Part shown: one piece after another, positions 29,932 through 38,692 of the stretch | Layout of the letters: every line of letters begins with the position of its first letter | How positions within the stretch are numbered: position 1 is the first letter of the stretch | Source: Photobacterium sp. GB-56 | GTDB taxonomy: Bacteria; Pseudomonadota; Gammaproteobacteria; Enterobacterales; Vibrionaceae | Reading direction: 5' to 3' | Assembly (NCBI RefSeq): GCF_003026105.1 | Contig: NZ_PYNW01000002.1 | Span: 248,001 to 312,000 of the forward strand | DNA length: 64,000 nt | Position numbers and translations under genes: made by a program | Notes under the pieces: model-generated | Told to the model about the DNA's origin: nothing | Databases searched by the model: none | Seen by the model: the letters and a program-made list of their open reading frames with translations, nothing else

Positions 29932-31121
29932 AGAAAACTAAAGCCTTTTGATTTAGCTTGATCCTGAATGGTTAAAATAATCGCATTTCCCAAATCATCC
30001 TTAGCCTTTGTGTTCTCATTTTTCGATTGTTTTATGAAGTGTTTTCGTTTTTGCTCTAACGTTGATATCTGTTGTTGCAGCTGTACTCTTTGTGCGATTT
30101 GTTGTTTAAGCTTTTCGGTGATTTGTTGGTCATTTAATCCATGATAGTGCTGTTGATCTTTTTTCGCGAACGCTACACCTTGTTCTAAATTTTGTTGGGC
30201 AAGCGAAATCAAATCCCAATCTTGTGTTTTATACTGCTTTCCTGCTTTGGCAATACTGCGCTCTGTGCTACTAGATTTAGAAAGGCTTGATGCATTCATA
30301 TCTTGAGCGATTTGCTGGCTTTTCTTACTTGCCCCTTTTGTACCATAACCGATGTAAGTGTCATTAATTTTACGACCCAGTTGGATGATATCATCGTCGT
30401 AAGGGGTCTCAATATGAGGGGCTTTCTTCTTATGGTCGATATTCAAATATTTGCCATGACTCAGCAGTGCAGGTGTTGCCCACTGTAATTTACGTCCTTT
30501 TAAATGGGGGCCGCAATATAAGGTGTTGATGATGATATCTTTACTGACTGCTAGAGGAATAGCATGGCTAATCGGAATATCACCTTGTTGAAACTCTTCA
30601 TTACCTGCAATGATGATTAAACGAAGATCGTCTTGATGGGGGCTCCACTGTAAACGGTTTGTTGCCTCTTGAATTACTTGTGGCGCATATTCTTTACTCC
30701 CTCCAATCTTTATTGCAAATAGTGCTTCTGAAAATTGGTCAAGATCTGAGGTGAGTGGTGAGAGTAAACGTAAATAACCATCATATTTTGATTGATGTTC
30801 AACACCATATTCAAACAATGCAACTTGTAAAGTAACAGGGCGATCATGTTTATTGGCTGTTGCGATGGCATTAATGATTGACCAGATCTGCTCTCTTGCC
30901 TGATTAATTAATCCCCCCATAGAGCCACTAGCATCGAGTAAGATCGCGACTTGAATTGTGGGGCCTGTACGAGTAAAAGGTATGGGCGTGTTATTATTAT
31001 TTGTTTGTTCTGGTTGTAAAATCTCAGGCAATACGAGTGCTGGTGGCTTTTTATCACTGCTACTGTAGGTAGGAATAGAGACCACCAGAAGAAAACTGAG
31101 CATTAATAGTCGTATCAGCAT
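29928..31121 (-). CDS. Exported VWA-domain protein coupled to the lytic transglycosylase
   Basis: About 397 residues with a signal peptide (MLIRLLMLSFLLVVS) and a von Willebrand factor A domain. The MIDAS motif DASGSMGG is complete and the domain extends over about 180 residues. A long polar, Gln/Lys-rich, probably coiled-coil C-terminal half follows. The frame extends 4 codons further upstream to 31133, but GAG before the inner ATG makes 31121 the likelier start. The 4-bp overlap with the MltF-like gene implies they act together; a role as a periplasmic adaptor is inference. The substrate or partner is unknown. Confidence 0.82.
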   Translation of the reverse strand: MLIRLLMLSFLLVVSIPTYSSSDKKPPALVLPEILQPEQTNNNNTPIPFTRTGPTIQVAILLDASGSMGGLINQAREQIWSIINAIATANKHDRPVTLQVALFEYGVEHQSKYDGYLRLLSPLTSDLDQFSEALFAIKIGGSKEYAPQVIQEATNRLQWSPHQDDLRLIIIAGNEEFQQGDIPISHAIPLAVSKDIIINTLYCGPHLKGRKLQWATPALLSHGKYLNIDHKKKAPHIETPYDDDIIQLGRKINDTYIGYGTKGASKKSQQIAQDMNASSLSKSSSTERSIAKAGKQYKTQDWDLISLAQQNLEQGVAFAKKDQQHYHGLNDQQITEKLKQQIAQRVQLQQQISTLEQKRKHFIKQSKNENTKAKDDLGNAIILTIQDQAKSKGFSFL

Positions 31122-31302
31122 AATATCTCGCATATCAATATATTAAGTGCTAAATGTCAGCGTACACTAAAAACTAATTCTCTAAGTATGGTTGGTAAGT
31201 GCTATTTGTGCCGAGTTTGAGGCAATATTTGTGGTTTCCAATAACAAGCTAATGGTAATAAAAACATGCTAAGTCATCACGCATTTTAAATTTAATAGGT
31301 TA

Positions 31303-32211
31303 GTGTCAGTGGCGGATATATTTAAAAAAAACATCTATCTGATGGTAGTGTTACTCGGTTTATCAGGTTGTAGTTCAGCGTCTACGTATTCAGTACGTAA
31401 GCCTTTAGACATTGATGTGCTGGCAAATTTGCCTGAAGTTTTAAATGAATCATCAGGTTTGGCGATTATTAATGGGCATGTATGGTCACATAATGACAGC
31501 GGCAGCCGAAATCAGATTTATCAACTGTCTTCTAATTTTCAAACAGTCACAAAAACGGTGACGGTTCAACGCAGTAAAAATTATGATTGGGAAGATTTAG
31601 CGCAGAGTAAACGCTATTTATACATTGGTGATACAGGAAATAACTCAACACGGCGTGATGGAGGTGTGATTTATAAAGTACCACTCACCTCGCTTGAAAA
31701 AGGCTCGTCAGTCACGCCTGTTTCAACTATTCGATACCGTTTTAAAGATTTTAAACCGGGTAAAACGTATCAACATAATTTCGATAGTGAAGCGATAACA
31801 GTTGTGGGTGATCAATTATGGCTATTTAGCAAAAACTGGCAAAATGAGCATACCAAGCTATACCGACTCAGTACGACTCAATCTAGCCAGACGGTCTCAC
31901 CGGTTGGGGATTATTTAACAGAAGGACTCATTACGAGTGCTGATTATAACGCCAAGACCTCAACACTTGCGTTATTAGGCTATCGTAAAGACATCTTTTT
32001 AGGTTATTCCTTTATTTGGTTAGTCAAAGTGAAAAACAATCAATTGGATTGGTCAACGTCTAAATATAAGCGTTTAAGAATTTATTCACAGTGGGAAGCT
32101 GTGCATTGGTATAAGGATAATAAACTCTTAATTACCAGTGAGAAGAACCCATTAACTAAAGCAATGATAGCAACGGTAGATGTGTCATCTTTGATCAATG
32201 CAAGTGAATAA
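31303..32211 (+). CDS. Predicted beta-propeller-like lipoprotein of unknown function
   Basis: About 300 residues with a lipoprotein signal ending in LSGC (cleavage before Cys about 23), then a Ser/Thr-rich linker. Repeated Trp/Asp motifs such as HVWSHNDSGSRNQIY, YDWEDLAQSKRYLYIGDTGNNS and DNKLLITSEKNPL suggest a beta-propeller-like fold of the type seen in SdiA-regulated or esterase-like phytase proteins. The similarity is by eye only. Two GTG codons (31303, 31309) can start it; the second has better spacing to an AGG site. It is divergent from the VWA/transglycosylase pair across 180 bp, and the next gene follows after 78 bp. Confidence 0.72.
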   Translation: MSVADIFKKNIYLMVVLLGLSGCSSASTYSVRKPLDIDVLANLPEVLNESSGLAIINGHVWSHNDSGSRNQIYQLSSNFQTVTKTVTVQRSKNYDWEDLAQSKRYLYIGDTGNNSTRRDGGVIYKVPLTSLEKGSSVTPVSTIRYRFKDFKPGKTYQHNFDSEAITVVGDQLWLFSKNWQNEHTKLYRLSTTQSSQTVSPVGDYLTEGLITSADYNAKTSTLALLGYRKDIFLGYSFIWLVKVKNNQLDWSTSKYKRLRIYSQWEAVHWYKDNKLLITSEKNPLTKAMIATVDVSSLINASE

Positions 32212-32289
32212 CCCTGCAACATCTGCTAGTATCTGCCAAAACTTAGCTGTGATCCCCATGAAGGGGCAGCCTACTAAACTGGAAAAACT

Positions 32290-32775
32290 GTGACTAATAA
32301 CGATATTTTACGCCGTGTACGCTACATCTTTGATTTAAATGATAGCCAACTAATTGAAATCTTTGCACAAGCAGATGCAACTGTAACTCGTGAGCAAGTA
32401 TGTAACTGGTTAAAGCCAGAAGACAATGACGATTACAAAAGCTGTTCAGATGAAGAATTTGCAACGTTTCTTAACGGCTTTATCAATCAAAAGCGTGGCA
32501 AGAAAGAAGGTCCACAACCAGTACCAGAGCAAAAGCTAACGAATAATATTATTTTCCGTAAGCTGCAAATTGCCTTAAATCTAAAAGCAGATGATGTATT
32601 AGATTTGTTTAAGCTGGTGGATTTCCGTTTAAGTAAGCATGAATTAAGTGCGTTTTTCCGTAAGCTTGATCATAAACACTACCGTGAGTGTAAAGATCAG
32701 GTGCTACGTAACTTTTTACAAGCATTACAGATCAACCTTCGTGGTGATGAATCTGCGACGGTTGAAGCCGAATAA
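32290..32775 (+). CDS. DUF1456 family protein (YehS-like)
   Basis: A 161-residue cytoplasmic protein built from two similar halves, each beginning with an NNDILRRVRYIFDLND-like or NNIIFRKLQIALNLKADD-like helix and ending with an Arg-rich FLNGFI or FLQALQ segment. This is the internal duplication that defines DUF1456. Function is unknown in the family. The start is GTG at 32290. It is followed by its own intrinsic terminator, so it is probably transcribed alone or with the lipoprotein gene upstream. Confidence 0.88.
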   Translation: MTNNDILRRVRYIFDLNDSQLIEIFAQADATVTREQVCNWLKPEDNDDYKSCSDEEFATFLNGFINQKRGKKEGPQPVPEQKLTNNIIFRKLQIALNLKADDVLDLFKLVDFRLSKHELSAFFRKLDHKHYRECKDQVLRNFLQALQINLRGDESATVEAE

Positions 32776-32818
32776 TCGTGTTGTTTTTATAGATATAACA
32801 CAATAAATCGAAAGTGAT

Positions 32819-32845
32819 AAAAAGCAGCGTTGGCTGCTTTTTTTT
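32819..32845 (+). terminator. Intrinsic terminator after the DUF1456 gene
   Basis: Stem AAAGCAGC/GCTGCTTT with loop GTTG is followed by TTTTT, about 45 bp past the stop. Confidence 0.92.
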
Positions 32846-32925
32846 ACATCTGTAATATCAGGTTGCATGTGATTTTTATTAGAAAGAGTAAAATTAATAG
32901 AAATTAAATTTAAGGAAAACGGCCA

Positions 32926-33831
32926 ATGGCGCATTCACATGAACACCATGTTTCAAATTACAACTCCGCCTTTGCAATAGGGATTGTACTAAACCTTCTT
33001 TATGTCATTGTAGAAGCGACTTATGGTTTTATTACTGATTCTTTAGCATTACTAGCCGATGCAGGGCATAACCTTAGCGATGTTGTTACTTTGGTCTTGG
33101 CATGGGGAGCTTTTGCATTAGCAAAAAAAGCGGCAACTGAGCAGCGAACCTATGGGTTCCGTAAAGTGACAATATTAGCTTCATTAACAAGTGCGTTATT
33201 ATTATTGTTTGCGCTTGGAGCAATTGCATGGGAAGCGGTTCTACGATTTTCTGACCCCCGTCCAGTGGCTGGTACCACGGTGATGGTGGTGGCTTTTATT
33301 GGTGTGATCATCAATGCTGCGACAGCGATGTTATTTGCCAAAGGACAAAAGCATGATTTAAATATGAAAGGGGCTTTCCTTCATATGGCGGGTGATGCCG
33401 CAGTCTCTCTTGGTGTGATTATTACCGCTTTGATTATAAATATTACTGGGTGGGATTGGTTAGATCCTGCGATGAGCTTAGCGATTGTCGTGATAATTTT
33501 AATCGGTACGTGGAGCTTACTAAAAGACTCAATCAATTATTCATTAGATGCGGTGCCGAACAACGTTGATATATCAGCATTAAAAACCTATTTAGCAGAG
33601 TTGCCGCATGTTAATACTTTCCATGATTTACATGTTTGGCCGATGAGTACTACTGAAAATGCCATGACAGTTCACCTTGTTGTTGATGAGTATGTTGAGG
33701 GGCAAGGTTTACCTGATGAAATTAAACATTATGTTCATGATCACTTTGAAATTGAACATGTGACAGTACAAATTGAGGCATCATCTTACGCATGTGATAG
33801 TAAGCATCAACATTGCGGTATACAGCAGTAG
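32926..33831 (+). CDS. Cation diffusion facilitator, zinc/metal exporter (ZitB/CzcD-like)
   Basis: A 301-residue inner-membrane metal/proton antiporter with six hydrophobic segments. The His-rich N-terminus MAHSHEHHVSNY and the metal site LLADAGHNLSDVV in TM2 are present; the partner site in TM5 reads HMAGDAAVSLG. The C-terminal cytoplasmic domain has the metal-sensing HDLHVWPMSTTENAMTVHLVVD motif, and the C-terminus ends with CDSKHQHCG, an additional possible metal ligand set. Zinc is the most likely substrate by family; cobalt, iron or cadmium are not excluded. No regulator is adjacent. Confidence 0.92.
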   Translation: MAHSHEHHVSNYNSAFAIGIVLNLLYVIVEATYGFITDSLALLADAGHNLSDVVTLVLAWGAFALAKKAATEQRTYGFRKVTILASLTSALLLLFALGAIAWEAVLRFSDPRPVAGTTVMVVAFIGVIINAATAMLFAKGQKHDLNMKGAFLHMAGDAAVSLGVIITALIINITGWDWLDPAMSLAIVVIILIGTWSLLKDSINYSLDAVPNNVDISALKTYLAELPHVNTFHDLHVWPMSTTENAMTVHLVVDEYVEGQGLPDEIKHYVHDHFEIEHVTVQIEASSYACDSKHQHCGIQQ

Positions 33832-33883
33832 TTTATTAGATTAAAGATTTAAACGTTTTTTAGTTAAAGCATTTTAGGCAGCT

Positions 33884-34129
33884 CTACTTCAATAAGCACT
33901 TTTTATTATTAGCTTGTGACCAATAAATTCTAGCACTACGATCTCTGACAATTTTATAGCAATGTCTATCGATTTCTTTGTAAATAAATTGAATGTTCGG
34001 GCTTGAAATAAGTAGGCCATCAGTGCCGTATTTATTATGGAAATCAATTGAGTAATCGAGGTGATGTAATGAAGGTGCAGCATGTAAGGCGGATGAGAAA
34101 AATAAGCTGATAACGAAAATCTTCATCAT
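33884..34129 (-). CDS. Small exported protein of unknown function
   Basis: An 81-residue protein with a convincing signal peptide (MMKIFVISLFFSSALHA, cleavage about residue 17). The mature part of about 64 residues is rich in Tyr, His and Lys, with two cysteines (RHCYKIV and NKKCLLK) that could pair in the periplasm. An AAGGA ribosome site precedes the start. I do not recognise the family. It stands alone, convergent with the CDF exporter gene. Confidence 0.62.
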   Translation of the reverse strand: MMKIFVISLFFSSALHAAPSLHHLDYSIDFHNKYGTDGLLISSPNIQFIYKEIDRHCYKIVRDRSARIYWSQANNKKCLLK

Positions 34130-34262
34130 AACCAGTCCTTGTTTTTATGGTAATAAAAAGAGCCGCTTAATAAGTTATAGCAGATATATTCATGTGTTGT
34201 TTATATTTAGAAAAAGAGTGGCCGCAATAATTATTAATTTAATTAACGAGTTAACGGCATAA

Positions 34263-34397
34263 CCATTTTTTATTGGTGCGGCTATTTCTCACGATGATGA
34301 TGACGTTGAAATATTAATGACACGGACAGACAATGCATTTTATAAGAGTAAGAAAAAGGCCGAATTTGTTTATCTATCTCGCTTTAAACAGACATAA
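34263..34397 (+). pseudogene. Decayed C-terminal remnant of a GGDEF (diguanylate cyclase) domain
   Basis: In one frame this stretch reads PFFIGAAISHDDDDVEILMT, then RTDNAFYKSKKKAEFVYLSR and FKQT before TAA. This follows the end of GGDEF domains (SIG-A, D-E-LL-ADxALYxAK, N-V). An in-frame TAA directly precedes it and no catalytic GGDEF motif or start is present, so only about 44 codons of the domain tail survive. The surrounding 34130-34470 gap has no other gene. The call rests on motif resemblance by eye. Confidence 0.6.
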
Positions 34398-34541
34398 AGA
34401 TAGTTATGAACTGACGGATAGGATTAAATTTACTTAAATTAAGCTAACGTTTATTCACCATAGTGATTTTTCTTGATAACCTGTGCTTATTGTAAGTCGT
34501 CCATCTTGTTTGGACACTATATTACTGAGAAGGTAATCTCG

Positions 34542-35342
34542 TTGGAACATTTTGTTTGGGATGTAAACCCCGTTATGGTGTCAATCTTCGGCTTGAAGAT
34601 TCATTGGTATGGTGTGTTATTTGCGTTAGCAATTACTGCTGGTTTCCAAGTTATGAAGTCAGTGTATGAACGTGAAGATAAGCCGGTAGAAAGTTTAGAT
34701 TCATTATTAATGTACGCCGTCGTTGGTATTATTGTTGGCGCGCGTTTATTTCATGTAGTGTTCTACGATCCAGACTATTACTGGGCGAACCCTGGCCAGA
34801 TTATTGCGGTATGGAACGGTGGGTTAGCGAGTCACGGTGGTGGTTTAGGTGTTATTCTAGCCGTCTACTTCTATACTAAGCGCTACAAAATTAACTTCAT
34901 GTGGTTACTTGATCGTTTAGCCATCGCAACAGCATTGTTCGGCTTCTTTGTTCGTACGGGTAATTTCTTTAATTCAGAGATTCTAGGTACACCGAGTAAT
35001 CTTCCATGGGCAGTTATTTTTGAGCGTGTTGATATGATCCCGCGTCACCCTGTCATGTTGTACGAAGGGTTTTCTTATTTAGCCATCTTTGTTTTATTGT
35101 TTGCGCTTTACCGTAAAACAGATATTGGAAAGTATAAGGGGCTACTACTAGGCTGGTTCTTAGTATTAGTGATGACAGTACGTTTCTTATTAGAATTTAT
35201 TAAAGTCCATCAGGCTGATTATTCTACAGATTTGGTGCTTAATACAGGTCAACTGTTAAGTATTCCATTTATTATTGCTGGTATTATCTTGGTGATTCGA
35301 GGTCAAAAAGCACGTCGATTAGCGCGAGAATCACAAGGTTAA
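34542..35342 (+). CDS. lgt: Prolipoprotein diacylglyceryl transferase, atypical copy
   Basis: Inner-membrane enzyme transferring diacylglycerol from phosphatidylglycerol to the lipobox cysteine of prolipoproteins. It has about 266 residues and seven hydrophobic segments. IHWYGVLFALAI, the GGLASHGGGLG loop and the signature RTGNFFNSEILG with RHPVMLYEG downstream are the Lgt motifs. The text (for example RHP-LYE and GRN-like NFFNSE) recalls the form in Bacteroidota more than the usual enterobacterial/Vibrio Lgt, so a second, transferred copy is possible. Start: TTG at 34542 with GAGAAGGT seven bases upstream; the frame is open back to 34473 but without family sequence. It is not beside thyA, as lgt usually is. 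Confidence 0.9.
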   Translation: MEHFVWDVNPVMVSIFGLKIHWYGVLFALAITAGFQVMKSVYEREDKPVESLDSLLMYAVVGIIVGARLFHVVFYDPDYYWANPGQIIAVWNGGLASHGGGLGVILAVYFYTKRYKINFMWLLDRLAIATALFGFFVRTGNFFNSEILGTPSNLPWAVIFERVDMIPRHPVMLYEGFSYLAIFVLLFALYRKTDIGKYKGLLLGWFLVLVMTVRFLLEFIKVHQADYSTDLVLNTGQLLSIPFIIAGIILVIRGQKARRLARESQG

Positions 35343-35365
35343 AAACTATAGTTTGTATAGATATT

Positions 35366-35396
35366 AAAAAGCCGATCTCATGATCGGCTTTTTTTT
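35366..35396. terminator. Bidirectional terminator between lgt and the ECF operon
   Basis: Stem AAAGCCGATC/GATCGGCTTT with a TCAT loop is bounded by A and T runs, between convergent genes. Confidence 0.93.
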
Positions 35397-35427
35397 GCTG
35401 GTAATTGATAATGCAACACTAAAGTAA

Positions 35428-36270
35428 TTAGTGGAACGGATACCAAAATAAGCTGGTGGATTCAACGCGGTGGAAAATACCAAAACCAAGTATTGCTACA
35501 ATAATGACTAAAGCAATGAAATCATTTTTAGTCATTGGTTTTAAACTGTACCAAGTACGCTTTTTATTGCGACCAAACCCCCGTAAAGTCATTGCATTGG
35601 AAATGACATCTGCACGATCTAGGCTTGAAAAAATTAATGGGCCAAGAATCTTTGCTACATTACGGATACGTATCATCACGGGTGCATTTTTTGATATATC
35701 CACACCACGTGCTTGTTGAGCATGCATAATGTTGGTGAAGTCTTTCATCACTTCTGGTAGATAACGTAAAGTTAAGCTCACAGCATAAGCAACACGATAA
35801 GGTACACCTAGTTTATTTAAACTAGCGGAAAATTCTGTTGGATGAGTGGTGAACACAAACACCAATGCGATCGGGAACATGCTGAAATATTTTAGTGTCA
35901 CTGTTAACAAGTAAAACAATGTTTCAAGCGTAATATCGTAATGACCAAAGAGATGGATCAGAACGGTTTTACTGTGCATATAATCGGTGCCTTGCTGCGG
36001 CGCAATCAAGAACATAAATAATGCGTTCATCAGTAAAACGACAGCTGTACCCATAAGTAACGGTTTATAAACCTTAAAAGGTATTTTGGTTTCTTTAAGT
36101 AAGAACAGACCTAAAATAATCAATCCACAAATAACACGTAGATCGAACGTCAATAATACCATGGTAACCCAAGCCATAAAGAGAATGAGTTTAGTAATAC
36201 CGTTTAGCGAGTGTAGCCATGAATGGGTATTAATATAACTAATACCAAATTTGAATTTATTGGTTTTCAT
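35428..36270 (-). CDS. ECF transporter transmembrane (T) component
   Basis: A 280-residue EcfT/CbiQ-family inner-membrane protein that couples the ATPase to the substrate-capture protein. It has several N-terminal hydrophobic segments. The two coupling helices carry the Ala-Arg-Gly signature (QQARGVDISKN, about residues 195-205, and TLRGFG about residues 240). It follows the fused ATPase gene by 2 bp and the S-component gene lies ahead of that, so the three make one minus-strand operon encoding a complete group I-like ECF importer. Confidence 0.92.
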   Translation of the reverse strand: MKTNKFKFGISYINTHSWLHSLNGITKLILFMAWVTMVLLTFDLRVICGLIILGLFLLKETKIPFKVYKPLLMGTAVVLLMNALFMFLIAPQQGTDYMHSKTVLIHLFGHYDITLETLFYLLTVTLKYFSMFPIALVFVFTTHPTEFSASLNKLGVPYRVAYAVSLTLRYLPEVMKDFTNIMHAQQARGVDISKNAPVMIRIRNVAKILGPLIFSSLDRADVISNAMTLRGFGRNKKRTWYSLKPMTKNDFIALVIIVAILGFGIFHRVESTSLFWYPFH

Positions 36271-36272
36271 GA

Positions 36273-37967
36273 TTATTTCGTTTTTGCTTCGTGCTCAATA
36301 AAACAACGGATGAAGTTGTCGATACGTGTAATGCCCATAGCCTCAGCTAAAGTGTAAAGGCTTGTCACTGTTAAGTTAGCTTTATCAAGTAGGGTTGGCT
36401 GGCTAAATATACGGTAGACACTGTCATCTGCTAGCAATTGGCTGTCAGCAATAACAATGGCGCGCTGTGTGTATTCCAGTACTAAATGCATATCATGCGA
36501 GATAATAATGATGGTAATACCAAGCTTTTCATTAAGCTCTTTAATGAATGCCATCATTGCGGTGTAGTGGTGGTAGTCTTGTCCTGCTGTTGGCTCGTCA
36601 AGGATCAACAGTTCAGGCTCTAACACAAGCATAGTCGCAATAGTTACACGTTTCTTTTGGCCAAAACTCAGTGCATCAATCGGCCATTCACGGTAACGAC
36701 CTAAGCCACAGAGCTCAAGCATGTGATTAACTTTGTCTTTTACTGTATTTTCGTCAACACCACGGTTACGAAGCCCAGATGCGACTTCATCGAAAATCAT
36801 GTGGTGTGAAATCATATGATTGGGGTTTTGTAATACCACGCCAATTTTATGGCTGCGTTCAAAGATAGAACAACTGGCGAGATCATTACCGTTTAACGAA
36901 ATAGTACCGCTATCTTGCTCCAATACTCCCATGATTAAACGGGTGATGGTTGACTTGCCCGAACCATTTTTTCCCATAATAGAGACAAATTCACCTTTAT
37001 GGACATTAAAGCTAACATTATTAAGGGTGTTTTTTACGCCATCATAGGAGTAAGACAAGTTTTTCACGCTCAATAATACTTCGCTAAGCTCAGGCTTTTG
37101 TACTGGCGCCACCTGATGAAACCATTGCTCTAGTTGTGGCTTAAATTTATCTAGCGAAAGGGTAGAGAAATAAGCGGGGTGATCGTCTTTTGAAAGTGTA
37201 CACCCCGCCGCTTTAATAGCAGAAATATACAAAGGTTCACGAATACCGTGCTGCTCAAGCACCGTACTTGCTAATAATTCGTCAGGCGTCATATCTGCGA
37301 CAATTTCACCACGATTCATCATAATGATGCGATCAACAGGACGATGGAGAACATCTTCTAAACGGTGTTCAATGATAATCACTGTTTTGCCTGTATCTTT
37401 ATGCAGGTTATCAATGATTTCTATTGCTGCTTTGCCTGTTTTAGGGTCAAGACTTGCTAAAGGTTCATCAAATAACAGGATATCAACATCATCAACCATA
37501 ACGCCAGCAAGTGACACTCGTTGTTTTTGACCACCACTTAAATCAAATGGTGAGTGATCAATGATTGCGTTCAAATCAATCATGTCAGCCGTTGCTTGAA
37601 CAATATCGTGCATCTTTTTTTGTGGGATCATTTGATTTTCAAGCGCAAAAGCAATGTCTTCGCCGACACTTAACCCTACAAACTGACCATCAGTATCTTG
37701 CAATACTGTACCAACCATACTTGTACAGTAGTCGAGGCCCATTTTTTGAGTATCTTGCTGATTAATAGTGAGTGTACCTGAACAATCACCTTTGATTGCA
37801 TATGGAATGAGACCATTAAGACATTGTCCCAATGTTGATTTACCACTACCACTAGGGCCAACAATCACGACTTTCTCACCAGCGTTAATGGTGAGATTGA
37901 TATTTTTTAATGTTGGCTTTTCAAGTGCCCAATATTTAAATGAAAAATCAGTAAATTGAATAGCCAT
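36273..37967 (-). CDS. ECF transporter ATPase with two fused ABC domains
   Basis: A 564-residue protein made of two ABC nucleotide-binding domains that replace separate EcfA1 and EcfA2. Domain 1: Walker A GPSGSGKSTLG (about residues 37-47), signature LSGGQKQRV, Walker B DILLFDEPLASLDP. Domain 2: Walker A GKNGSGKSTI, signature LSFGQKKRV (Gly to Phe at the second position), Walker B LLILDEPTAGQDY. Both halves look active. Proteins of this form sit beside UPF0397 S-components in Vibrio (recalled: V. vulnificus and V. parahaemolyticus). The gene overlaps neither neighbour but is spaced by only 2 bp from each. Confidence 0.94.
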   Translation of the reverse strand: MAIQFTDFSFKYWALEKPTLKNINLTINAGEKVVIVGPSGSGKSTLGQCLNGLIPYAIKGDCSGTLTINQQDTQKMGLDYCTSMVGTVLQDTDGQFVGLSVGEDIAFALENQMIPQKKMHDIVQATADMIDLNAIIDHSPFDLSGGQKQRVSLAGVMVDDVDILLFDEPLASLDPKTGKAAIEIIDNLHKDTGKTVIIIEHRLEDVLHRPVDRIIMMNRGEIVADMTPDELLASTVLEQHGIREPLYISAIKAAGCTLSKDDHPAYFSTLSLDKFKPQLEQWFHQVAPVQKPELSEVLLSVKNLSYSYDGVKNTLNNVSFNVHKGEFVSIMGKNGSGKSTITRLIMGVLEQDSGTISLNGNDLASCSIFERSHKIGVVLQNPNHMISHHMIFDEVASGLRNRGVDENTVKDKVNHMLELCGLGRYREWPIDALSFGQKKRVTIATMLVLEPELLILDEPTAGQDYHHYTAMMAFIKELNEKLGITIIIISHDMHLVLEYTQRAIVIADSQLLADDSVYRIFSQPTLLDKANLTVTSLYTLAEAMGITRIDNFIRCFIEHEAKTK

Positions 37968-37969
37968 GC

Positions 37970-38521
37970 TTAATATGCCTCTTTGAGGTTGTAGCTTTGC
38001 TGTTTACGTTTAGCAACAGATGTCAAAATAAAGTGTCCGACAACGGCAATTAACGTTGTGTTACCTGCCGCAATAATGACAAGTTGCGCTAAGACTTTGG
38101 CAAAAGGTTCGGCATAGAGAATAGAGTCTAAAAAGGCAGAGCAGCCATAACCAATCACATTACCTAAGAATGCGAGTACTACAAATAGAGTGAAATCAAG
38201 TTTAGAAAAAAGGCCTTTTTCCAAGCGTTCGCGGGTGAGTTTAGGATATAAGCCAATGATCATACCAACGATTCCAGAGCCTAAAACCCAAGTGAACCAA
38301 ACTCCCCATCCGGCAAACAGATCTGTTACCCAGTGGCCGATAAAACCAACAAGAAAGCCAACTAATGGGCCAAATAGAACAGCGAATAGTGCCAGTACAG
38401 CCATAGCTGGCTTTAAAGTTGTGTTTGCAAAAACAGGAATACCAAACATAGGTAACCCCCCAATGCCGTAAAGTGCAGCACCGATAGCAATCAGAACAAC
38501 AGTTTTGGCTGAAAGACTCAT
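37970..38521 (-). CDS. ECF transporter substrate-binding (S) component, UPF0397 family
   Basis: A 183-residue protein with five to six hydrophobic segments. The text [20 protein letters not shown], then [19 protein letters not shown] and [19 protein letters not shown], is the UPF0397 family pattern. These S-components bind a small molecule with high affinity and hand it to the EcfT/ATPase module. The substrate of UPF0397 is not established; vitamin or vitamin-like compounds are the expectation. It is the first gene of the operon, and the 5' leader contains a possible structured RNA (38586-38692). Confidence 0.9.
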   Translation of the reverse strand: MSLSAKTVVLIAIGAALYGIGGLPMFGIPVFANTTLKPAMAVLALFAVLFGPLVGFLVGFIGHWVTDLFAGWGVWFTWVLGSGIVGMIIGLYPKLTRERLEKGLFSKLDFTLFVVLAFLGNVIGYGCSAFLDSILYAEPFAKVLAQLVIIAAGNTTLIAVVGHFILTSVAKRKQQSYNLKEAY

Positions 38522-38585
38522 AACTAAACCTTGTAAACTCTTGATAATTATTCAACGAATATTGAACAACACATATAAAAACTGG

Positions 38586-38692
38586 ATTCGCGTATGCTTT
38601 ATGGTTAAGTAAATGTCACCGGTTCAGCAGCCATGCCAAAGTTGGTGATAATCAATAGCAAGTTATGCTAAATGTTGTCACTCAACGCGAAT
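38586..38692 (-). ncRNA. Candidate structured leader (riboswitch-like) of the ECF operon
   Basis: On the minus strand a 7-bp closing helix (ATTCGCG/CGCGAAT) encloses about 93 nt. Inside it are a hairpin with TAGCA/TGCTA stem, a second helix TCACC/GGTGA and a small GTTG/CAAC stem. It ends about 65 nt before the S-component start, a usual place for a vitamin-transport riboswitch. It does not fit the TPP, cobalamin, FMN or preQ1 patterns that I know. Chance pairing in AT-rich DNA is possible. The remainder of 38700-39420 is AT-rich with no gene seen. Confidence 0.3.
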
